The notes under the pieces are model-generated. The model was not told the origin of the DNA and did no database searches. It saw nothing but the letters and a program-made list of their open reading frames with translations. DNA of 64,000 bases from positions 124,001 to 188,000 of the forward strand of contig FCOH02000009.1 in NCBI GenBank assembly GCA_001544595.2. Direction: 5' to 3'. Position numbers and translations under genes: made by a program. Source of the DNA: Caballeronia peredens. Its GTDB lineage: Bacteria > Pseudomonadota > Gammaproteobacteria > Burkholderiales > Burkholderiaceae. Of the stretch, positions 58,009-64,000 are shown one piece after another; the stretch's first letter is position 1; every line of letters begins with the position of its first letter.

Positions 58009-58898
58009 GCCGTGCGCCGCGGCGCGTGGGTACGCGCGTAATCGGCGCGTACGAGCGTCCAGTCGATCAACTCGCGAATCACGCGGTCGCGGTCGAGATC
58101 GTTGAGCGTCTCGTGCGCGCTGCCTTCGTAGAGCGCGAGTGTGCTGTCGGTGGAACCTGCATTCGCTTCGAATTCGCGGCTGCCGGCGGCGTCGCAGATC
58201 GCGTCGGCGGTGCCGTGAAAGACGTACAGCGGCAGCGTGATCGCCGCGCGCTTCGTCGCGATGCGTTGCATTCCGGCGAGCAACTGCGCGGCGGTGCGGA
58301 CAGGCACCGCGCCGTGATGCACGAGCGGATCGCGCCGGTACGCCTCGACGACGCCCGGCGCGCGCGAAAGCAGCGACGGATCGATGCTGAACGCGCCCAT
58401 GCGCGGCGCCAGCAATCCGGCGATGCGGGCGAGACCCGCCTTCCAGCGCGGCGTGCCCGCACCGGGCCTGAGCGCCGGACTCGACAGGATCAATCCGGCC
58501 AGATTGCTTTCATGCGCGCGTTCGGCCGCATAAAGAGTCGCGATGGCGCCGCCCATGCTGTGGCCCATCAGAAATAGCGGCGTGGCGGCGGGCGGCGTCG
58601 CGGCGCACGCTTCGAGCAGCACGTCGACATCGCGCAGATAGTCGTTTAAAACGCGCACCGACACGCGCGCCCCCGACGATTTCCCGTGTCCGCGCAGATC
58701 GATCGCGATCAGTTCGATGCCCGCGACATTCAACGCGAGCGCGAGCGCATCGTAGCGTCCGGCGTGCTCGCCCAGCCCATGCACGAGCGCGATGCGCGCC
58801 TTCAACTCGCCTTCCGCCGCGGGCCGCCAGCGATGCAAAAACAATTCGACACCGTGACGCGTCGTGACGGTGCTCGTCGAATAGATGTTGCGTGCCAT
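58005..58898 (-). CDS. Alpha/beta hydrolase, monoacylglycerol-lipase / lysophospholipase type
   Basis: A 297-residue serine hydrolase of the Hydrolase_4 family. The oxyanion-side HG is in VHGLGEHAGRY, the nucleophile in FLMGHSMGGAIATLY, and likely acid and base residues are in HGTADAICDAAG and EGSAHETLND. No signal peptide is visible, so it is cytosolic or peripherally membrane-bound. It would release fatty acid from mono- or lysolipids. It is convergent with the HDAC-like gene and divergent from metN. Confidence 0.9.
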   Translation of the reverse strand: MARNIYSTSTVTTRHGVELFLHRWRPAAEGELKARIALVHGLGEHAGRYDALALALNVAGIELIAIDLRGHGKSSGARVSVRVLNDYLRDVDVLLEACAATPPAATPLFLMGHSMGGAIATLYAAERAHESNLAGLILSSPALRPGAGTPRWKAGLARIAGLLAPRMGAFSIDPSLLSRAPGVVEAYRRDPLVHHGAVPVRTAAQLLAGMQRIATKRAAITLPLYVFHGTADAICDAAGSREFEANAGSTDSTLALYEGSAHETLNDLDRDRVIRELIDWTLVRADYARTHAPRRTA

Positions 58899-59065
58899 GG
58901 CCCTGTAAATTCCTTCTCGTTATTAGTCGATCCAAAATCATTATTAAACAGAATGTAGGCGCTCCTGTAAAATTCCCGGCGGGCAAGACTAAACAGCTAT
59001 AACGAGCGGCGGCCGGCAGCGCGGGTGGGAACACCTGGCGAAGCCCTCCGCCGTTTGCATTTTCA

Positions 59066-60100
59066 ATGATCGAAATAAACAACCTTTCGCAGCGTTTCGC
59101 GGGACCCCGGGGCTGGGTCGAAGCACTGCATAACGTCAATCTGACGATCCCGGCCGGCGAAGTGTTCGGCATCATCGGGCGCAGCGGCGCGGGCAAGAGC
59201 ACGCTGGTGCGCACCATCAATCTGCTGACGCGGCCGAGCGAAGGCAACGTGATCGTCGACGGACGCGATCTCACGGCGCTTTCCCGCGACGAGCTACGCG
59301 CCGCGCGCCGCGACATCGGCATGATCTTTCAGCACTTCAACCTGCTGTCGTCGCGCACGGTCTACGGCAATGTCGCGCTGCCGCTCGAGCTTGCCGGCAA
59401 GAAGCGCGCGGAAATCGAAGCTGCCGTGCTACCGCTGCTCGATCTGGTCGGCCTGACGACGCACAAGGACAAATATCCCGCGCAGATCAGCGGCGGGCAG
59501 AAACAGCGCGTGGGCATCGCGCGGGCGCTCGCGAGCAAGCCGAAAGTGCTGCTCTCCGACGAAGCGACCTCCGCGCTCGATCCGGAAACCACGCGCGCCA
59601 TTCTCGATCTGCTGCGCAAGATCAACCGCGAGCTCGGGCTCACGATCGTCCTGATCACGCATCAGATGGAAGTCATCAAGCAGGTGTGCGACCGCGTCGC
59701 GGTGCTCGAAGCGGGCCGCGTGGTGGAAGAGGGCAAGGTCGTCGATGTCTTCATGCAGCCGCATCACGAAGTCACGCGCGCGCTGATCGGCGATGTCATC
59801 GCGCACGAACTGCCGCCCGCGCTCAAGGCGCGCGTCACCGAGCGCCTGAAGACCGGCAGCGGTCATTTGCTGCGGCTCGCGTTCACCGGCTCGGGCGTCG
59901 ATCAGCCCATTCTGTCCGAGACGATTCGCCGCTACGAACTCGATTTCAACATCCTGCATGGCCAGATCGACGAGATTCAGGGCCAGGCTTTCGGTTCTCT
60001 CGCGGTGCTCGCGGGCGGGCAACCGGTGAAGGTCGCCGAGGCGATCGCTTATTTGCGCACGCAAGGTGTCGTGGTGGAGGAGTTGTCTCATGTTGAGTGA
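59066..60100 (+). CDS. metN: Methionine ABC transporter, ATP-binding protein
   Basis: The ATPase of the D/L-methionine importer, 344 residues. Walker A is [13 protein letters not shown], the signature [15 protein letters not shown], and Walker [14 protein letters not shown]. The C-terminal 90 residues form the NIL/ACT-like regulatory domain that binds methionine and blocks transport (trans-inhibition). The 167 bp upstream contain the promoter; I looked for a SAM riboswitch there and did not find one. Its stop overlaps the metI start by 11 bp. Confidence 0.94.
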   Translation: MIEINNLSQRFAGPRGWVEALHNVNLTIPAGEVFGIIGRSGAGKSTLVRTINLLTRPSEGNVIVDGRDLTALSRDELRAARRDIGMIFQHFNLLSSRTVYGNVALPLELAGKKRAEIEAAVLPLLDLVGLTTHKDKYPAQISGGQKQRVGIARALASKPKVLLSDEATSALDPETTRAILDLLRKINRELGLTIVLITHQMEVIKQVCDRVAVLEAGRVVEEGKVVDVFMQPHHEVTRALIGDVIAHELPPALKARVTERLKTGSGHLLRLAFTGSGVDQPILSETIRRYELDFNILHGQIDEIQGQAFGSLAVLAGGQPVKVAEAIAYLRTQGVVVEELSHVE

Positions 60101-60743
60101 AATGTTCGACATGTTCGTGCAGTCGTTCTGGGAAACGCTGGTCATGGTCGGCATCTCGGGACTCGTCGGCGCGGCGCTCGGCCTGCCGCTCGGCGTACTG
60201 CTCTATCTGACCGACCGCGACAGCGTGCTGCAGAACCTCGGCGTGAATCGCGTGCTCGGCGGCGTCGTGAATGCGGTGCGCTCGACGCCCTTCATCATTC
60301 TTCTCGTCGCGGTGATTCCGTTCACGCGGTTGGTCGTCGGCTCGTCGATCGGCACGGCGGCCGCCGTCGTGCCGTTGACCATCGCGGCGGCGCCGTTCGT
60401 CGCGCGTCTGGTCGAAACCGCGCTGCGCGAAGTGGATCGCGGCCTCATCGAAGCCGCGCAGGCGATGGGCGCGACCACGAGCCAGATCGTCTTCAAGGTG
60501 CTGCTGCCCGAGTCGCTGCCGGGCGTCGTCGCGGGGCTCACGATCACCTTCGTGTCGCTCGTCGGCTATTCGGCGATGGCGGGCGCGATCGGCGGCGGCG
60601 GTCTCGGCGATCTCGGCATCCGCTACGGCTATCAACGCTTCCTGCCGGAAGTGATGCTGACGGTCGTCGTCATCCTGATCGTGTTCGTGCAGCTCGTGCA
60701 GTCGTTCGGCGACTGGCTCGTGCGGCGACTGAGTCACAAATAA
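60090..60743 (+). CDS. metI: Methionine ABC transporter, permease
   Basis: A 217-residue inner-membrane permease with about five helices and the EAA-type cytosolic loop ([21 protein letters not shown]) that contacts MetN. GGAGGAG at 60076-60082 supports the ATG at 60090 inside the end of metN, so translation is coupled. metQ follows after 24 bp. Confidence 0.94.
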   Translation: MLSEMFDMFVQSFWETLVMVGISGLVGAALGLPLGVLLYLTDRDSVLQNLGVNRVLGGVVNAVRSTPFIILLVAVIPFTRLVVGSSIGTAAAVVPLTIAAAPFVARLVETALREVDRGLIEAAQAMGATTSQIVFKVLLPESLPGVVAGLTITFVSLVGYSAMAGAIGGGGLGDLGIRYGYQRFLPEVMLTVVVILIVFVQLVQSFGDWLVRRLSHK

Positions 60744-60767
60744 TTCATCGATAAACAAAGGCCTGTC

Positions 60768-61562
60768 ATGCAACGTCGATTCATTCTGAAGTTCGCCGCC
60801 GCGCTCCTGAGCGCAACGCTGTTCAACGGAGCCGCGCACGCCGACGAGGCGATCAAGCTCGGCGTCACGGGCGGCCCGCACGCGCAGATCATGGAAGTGG
60901 TGAAGCAGGTCGCCGCGAAGAACGGCCTGAAGATCACGGTCGTCGAGTTCTCCGATTACGTGCAGCCGAACGCCGCGCTCGCCGCCGGCGATCTCGATGC
61001 GAACAGCTATCAGCATTTGCCGTATCTCGAGGCGCAGGTGAAGGATCGCGGCTACAAGCTCGTGAAGGTCGCCGACACGGTGACGTTCCCGATGGGCATC
61101 TACTCGAAGAAGCTGAAGTCGCTCGCGGCGCTCGGCAACGGCGCGCGCATCGCGGTGCCGAACGATCCGACCAACGGCGGACGCGCGCTGCTGCTCCTGC
61201 AGAAGCAAGGCCTGATCAAGCTGCGCGCGGATGCGGGACTGAAGGCGACGCCGCTCGATATCGTCGAGAACCCGAAGAAGCTGAAGATCGTCGAACTCGA
61301 CGCCGCGCAAATTCCGCGCTCGCTCGACGACGTCGATGTCGCCGCCATCAACACCAATTTCGCGATGGAAGCGGGCCTGAAGCCGAAATCGGACGCGATC
61401 GCGATTGAGGATCCGCGCGGTCCGTACGTGAACATCATCGCGATCCGCGCCGCCGACAAGGACAAGCCGTGGGTCGCCAAGCTGGTGGCGGCGTATCACT
61501 CGCCGGAGGTGAAGCAGTTCGTCGAAGGCAAGTACGCCGGCGCGGTGATCACGGCCTGGTGA
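60768..61562 (+). CDS. metQ: Methionine-binding periplasmic protein
   Basis: The NlpA/MetQ-type substrate-binding protein, 264 residues. The signal peptide (FILKFAAALLSATLFNGAAH) is cleaved near AHA, and the mature part carries SDYVQPNAALAAGDLDANSYQ and VPNDPTNGGRALLLLQ. E. coli MetQ is a lipoprotein; this one has no cysteine at all, so it must be soluble or use its signal as an anchor. It is the last gene of metNIQ. Confidence 0.93.
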   Translation: MQRRFILKFAAALLSATLFNGAAHADEAIKLGVTGGPHAQIMEVVKQVAAKNGLKITVVEFSDYVQPNAALAAGDLDANSYQHLPYLEAQVKDRGYKLVKVADTVTFPMGIYSKKLKSLAALGNGARIAVPNDPTNGGRALLLLQKQGLIKLRADAGLKATPLDIVENPKKLKIVELDAAQIPRSLDDVDVAAINTNFAMEAGLKPKSDAIAIEDPRGPYVNIIAIRAADKDKPWVAKLVAAYHSPEVKQFVEGKYAGAVITAW

Positions 61563-61613
61563 TGGTGACGAGCGCCCGCCACGGCCGAATTCGGGTTTTC
61601 GTGGATAGAAATA

Positions 61614-61708
61614 GAACGATCGTTCGATAAAATTAGGCCATTACCTATTGCACGACGACCCGACCTACCCGATTGGTGAGGGGCGAGCTGGCGCGTCACT
61701 CGTATAAT
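61614..61708 (+). promoter_or_regulatory. etfBA promoter region with a perfect 12-bp palindrome
   Basis: GAACGATCGTTC (61614-61625) is a perfect palindrome of the kind bound by TetR-family repressors of fatty-acid genes. A TAAAAT -10-like box lies next to it, and a consensus TATAAT is at 61703-61708, 40 bp before the etfB ATG. The -35 boxes are weak. The regulator is not in the window. Confidence 0.5.
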
Positions 61709-61747
61709 GACGCTGGGTTGACGTAATCGTAACTTTGGAGCGTGTGC

Positions 61748-62497
61748 ATGAAAATTCTGGTGCCAGTCAAGCGCGTGGTCGACTACAACGTGAAGGTTCG
61801 TGTGAAATCGGACAACACGGGTGTCGATATCGCCAACGTGAAGATGTCGATGAACCCGTTCGACGAAATCGCCGTGGAAGAGGCGGTGCGTCTGAGGGAA
61901 GCGGGTGTTGCGACGGAAGTGATCGCCGTGTCGTGCGGCGTGACGCAATGTCAGGAAACGCTGCGCACGGCGCTGGCGATCGGCGCGGATCGTGCGATTC
62001 TCGTCGAATCCGCAGACGATTTGCAGCCGCTGGCCGTCGCCAAGATTCTCAGGGCGCTGGTCGATCAGGAAAAGCCTGAACTCGTGATTCTGGGCAAGCA
62101 GGCCATCGACGACGATTCGAACCAGACCGGTCAGATGCTCGCCGCGCTGGCGGGTCTGCCGCAGGCGACTTTTGCATCGAAGGTCGTGGTCGCGGATGGC
62201 CGCGCCACCGTGTCGCGCGAAGTCGATGGCGGCGCGGAAACGCTGTCGCTCAAGCTGCCGGCTGTGATCACCACCGATCTGCGCCTGAACGAGCCGCGCT
62301 ACGTGACGCTGCCGAACATCATGAAGGCGAAAAAGAAGCCGCTGACAACCGTTAAGCCCGCCGATCTGGGCGTCGATGTCGCGCCGCGCCTGAAGACGCT
62401 GAAGGTCGTCGAGCCGCCCAAGCGCAGCGCCGGCATCATGGTGCCGGACGTGAAGACGCTGGTCGAGAAGCTCAAGACCGAAGCCAAGGTGCTGTAA
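61748..62497 (+). CDS. etfB: Electron transfer flavoprotein, beta subunit
   Basis: With EtfA it carries electrons from acyl-CoA dehydrogenases to ETF-ubiquinone oxidoreductase. The 249-residue protein begins [20 protein letters not shown] and has the AMP-binding region and the recognition loop [26 protein letters not shown] at 61735-61740 supports the ATG at 61748 rather than the GTG at 61742. etfA follows after 15 bp. Confidence 0.95.
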   Translation: MKILVPVKRVVDYNVKVRVKSDNTGVDIANVKMSMNPFDEIAVEEAVRLREAGVATEVIAVSCGVTQCQETLRTALAIGADRAILVESADDLQPLAVAKILRALVDQEKPELVILGKQAIDDDSNQTGQMLAALAGLPQATFASKVVVADGRATVSREVDGGAETLSLKLPAVITTDLRLNEPRYVTLPNIMKAKKKPLTTVKPADLGVDVAPRLKTLKVVEPPKRSAGIMVPDVKTLVEKLKTEAKVL

Positions 62498-62512
62498 AGG
62501 AGACGCGAGAAA

Positions 62513-63448
62513 ATGACGATTCTGGTAATTGCGGAACACGACAACGCGTCGATCAAGGCATCGACGCTGAACACGGTGGCAGCCGCCACGAAGATCGGCG
62601 GCGACGTGCACGTGCTCGTCGCGGGTTCGAACGCGCAGGGCGCGGCGGACAAGGCCGCGAAGATCGCGGGCGTATCGAAAGTGCTGCTGGCCGATGCGCC
62701 TCAGCTTGCCGAAGGGCTCGCCGAAAACGTCGAAGCGACGGTGCTGAACATCGCGAAGGACTATTCGCACATTCTGGCGCCGGCCACCGCGTACGGTAAG
62801 AACATCGCGCCGCGTATCGCCGCGCATCTCGATGTCGCGCAAATCAGCGACATCACCGCCGTCGACAGCGCCGACACGTTCGAGCGCCCGATCTACGCGG
62901 GCAACGCGATTGCGACGGTGCAATCGAGCGATCCGATCAAGGTGATCACCGTGCGTTCGACCGGCTTCGATCCGGTCGCGGCGGACGGCGGCAGCGCGGC
63001 GGTCGAAAAGATCGAAGCGGCAGCCGACGCCGGCATCTCGCAGTTCGTGAGCCGCGAAGTCACGAAGCTGGATCGTCCGGAACTGACGAGCGCGAGCATC
63101 ATCGTGTCGGGCGGACGGGGTCTTGGCAGCGGCGAGAACTACACGAAGACGCTGGAGCCGCTCGCCGACAAGCTGGGCGCGGCGCTGGGCGCATCGCGTG
63201 CGGCGGTCGACGCGGGTTACGTGCCGAACGACTTTCAAGTGGGTCAGACGGGCAAGATCGTCGCGCCGCAACTGTATGTGGCGGTCGGCATTTCGGGCGC
63301 GATCCAGCATCTGGCCGGCATGAAGGACTCGAAGGTCATCGTCGCGATCAACAAGGACGCCGAAGCGCCGATCTTCAGCGTGGCCGATTACGGTCTCGTC
63401 GGCGATCTGTTTGCGGTCGTGCCTGAACTGGTGAAAGAGCTCGGCTGA
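62513..63448 (+). CDS. etfA: Electron transfer flavoprotein, alpha subunit
   Basis: The FAD-binding partner of EtfB, 311 residues. The C-terminal FAD domain shows [38 protein letters not shown] sequence and [27 protein letters not shown] lies upstream of the ATG at 62513. The acyl-CoA dehydrogenase gene that follows is the natural electron donor, although a terminator separates them. Confidence 0.95.
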   Translation: MTILVIAEHDNASIKASTLNTVAAATKIGGDVHVLVAGSNAQGAADKAAKIAGVSKVLLADAPQLAEGLAENVEATVLNIAKDYSHILAPATAYGKNIAPRIAAHLDVAQISDITAVDSADTFERPIYAGNAIATVQSSDPIKVITVRSTGFDPVAADGGSAAVEKIEAAADAGISQFVSREVTKLDRPELTSASIIVSGGRGLGSGENYTKTLEPLADKLGAALGASRAAVDAGYVPNDFQVGQTGKIVAPQLYVAVGISGAIQHLAGMKDSKVIVAINKDAEAPIFSVADYGLVGDLFAVVPELVKELG

Positions 63449-63486
63449 AGCCGTACCGTGTAAAACGCACTCGCCATAACAAGAAG

Positions 63487-63517
63487 AAGGGCGCGACGAA
63501 CGTTGCGCCCTTTTTTT
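63487..63517 (+). terminator. Intrinsic terminator after etfA
   Basis: AAGGGCGC and GCGCCCTT form a stem over about ten bases, followed by seven T. It lies 38 bp after etfA and 31 bp before the acyl-CoA dehydrogenase gene, so it may only attenuate transcription into that gene. Confidence 0.82.
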
Positions 63518-63547
63518 CGGCCATCTGATGTGAGAGGAGACAAGACA

Positions 63548-64000
63548 ATGAGCTATCACGCCCCGGTCAAGGACATGCTGTTCGTGATGAAGGAGCTGGC
63601 CGATATCGACAGCATCGCCGCGCTGCCCGGTCACGAGGACGCGGGCTTCGACACGGCGCAGGCCGTCGTCGAGGAAGCGGCGCGCTTTTGCGGCGAAGTC
63701 ATCGCGCCGCTGAATGTGGCGGGCGACCGCACACCGAGCGCGTGGGCGAACGGCGAAGTCACGACGACGCCCGGCTTCAAGGACGCGTTCCGCCAGTTCG
63801 CCGAAGGCGGCTGGCAAGGCGTCGTGCATCCGGCGGAATTCGGCGGGCAGGGGTTGCCGAAGCTCGTCGCGACGCCGTGCATCGAAATACTCAATTCGGC
63901 GAATCTCTCGTTCGCGCTGTGCCCGCTGCTCACCGACGGCGCAATCGAAGCGCTGCTCACCGCGGGCAGCGACGCGCAGAAGGCGCGCTATCTGCCGAAG
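63548..64000 (+). CDS. Acyl-CoA dehydrogenase, cut by the window edge
   Basis: The first 151 residues of an acyl-CoA dehydrogenase. The N-terminus MSYHAPVKDMLFVMKELADI is typical of the long (about 590-residue) DmdC-like group, in which a short extension precedes the helical domain. GWQGVVHPAEFGGQGLP is the conserved start of the dehydrogenase fold. GAGAGGAGA precedes the ATG. It would oxidise an acyl-CoA and pass electrons to EtfAB encoded just upstream. Chain-length specificity cannot be read and the catalytic Glu lies beyond the edge. Confidence 0.88.
   Translation, partial: MSYHAPVKDMLFVMKELADIDSIAALPGHEDAGFDTAQAVVEEAARFCGEVIAPLNVAGDRTPSAWANGEVTTTPGFKDAFRQFAEGGWQGVVHPAEFGGQGLPKLVATPCIEILNSANLSFALCPLLTDGAIEALLTAGSDAQKARYLPK

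Noticed and set aside
58899..59065. SAM riboswitch before metN
   Set aside because: I could not form the conserved junction or core of any SAM riboswitch class; the region looks like an ordinary promoter.

Overview
The window is 64 kb of high-GC chromosome from a betaproteobacterium of the Burkholderiaceae, most likely Caballeronia or Paraburkholderia. The evidence is protein content and gene order: the gyrA / serC-pheA-tyrA-aroA-cmk-rpsA-ihfB block, the tmRNA tag ANDDTFALAA, a DUF2968 protein, NAD-dependent soluble formate dehydrogenase genes (fds), and etfBA followed by an acyl-CoA dehydrogenase. The genus was judged by recognition, not by a search.

Layout. (1) 1-2542 is AT-richer accessory DNA. 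It holds two overlapping genes of unknown role (the second an alpha/beta hydrolase), a small frameshifted gene, and what looks like the right end of a transposon. The end abuts a COG3146/DUF482 acyltransferase gene that has lost its 5' part. (2) 3.5-15.3 kb is ordinary chromosome: nadE, a PII gene, a CPA2 antiporter, a class-I amidotransferase, a DUF2968 protein, a GNAT enzyme, a citrate-type MFS transporter and a cupin, plus an unplaced membrane-anchored protein at 14.6 kb. (3) 15.4-20.6 kb has a TPR-glycosyltransferase, an ArsR-CDF metal-efflux pair with a readable promoter and operator, and a flavin monooxygenase. (4) 20.7-27.1 kb is the fdsGBAD formate dehydrogenase operon with a divergent regulator. 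(5) 27.3-31.5 kb has a small exported protein, a GT4 glycosyltransferase and a large secreted PIG-L/lectin/FG-GAP protein.

(6) 31.9-34.1 kb is a 2.1-kb mini-island inserted at the 3' end of ssrA (tmRNA). It is bounded by 29-bp direct repeats and contains a membrane-anchored pentapeptide-repeat protein and a wrecked tyrosine integrase. It has separated ssrA from what appears to be its original terminator. (7) 34.4-48.6 kb is core: gph, ubiG, ompA, gyrA, a DUF2059 protein, then serC-pheA-tyrA-aroA-cmk-rpsA-ihfB (serine and aromatic amino acid synthesis leading into CMP kinase, ribosomal protein S1 and IHF). (8) 48.9-53.9 kb is an envelope/LPS block: lapA-lapB, ugd, hldA, hldD. (9) 53.9-64 kb carries an exported HhH protein, cysM, mltB, a histone-deacetylase-like amidohydrolase, a monoacylglycerol-lipase-like hydrolase, the metNIQ methionine importer, and etfBA followed by an acyl-CoA dehydrogenase cut by the right edge.

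The least explained parts are the hydrolase gene pair on the left element, the ssrA mini-island, and three genes without a recognisable family (10.5-11.6 kb, 14.6-15.3 kb, 27.3 kb). No CRISPR array, rRNA or ordinary tRNA gene was seen.
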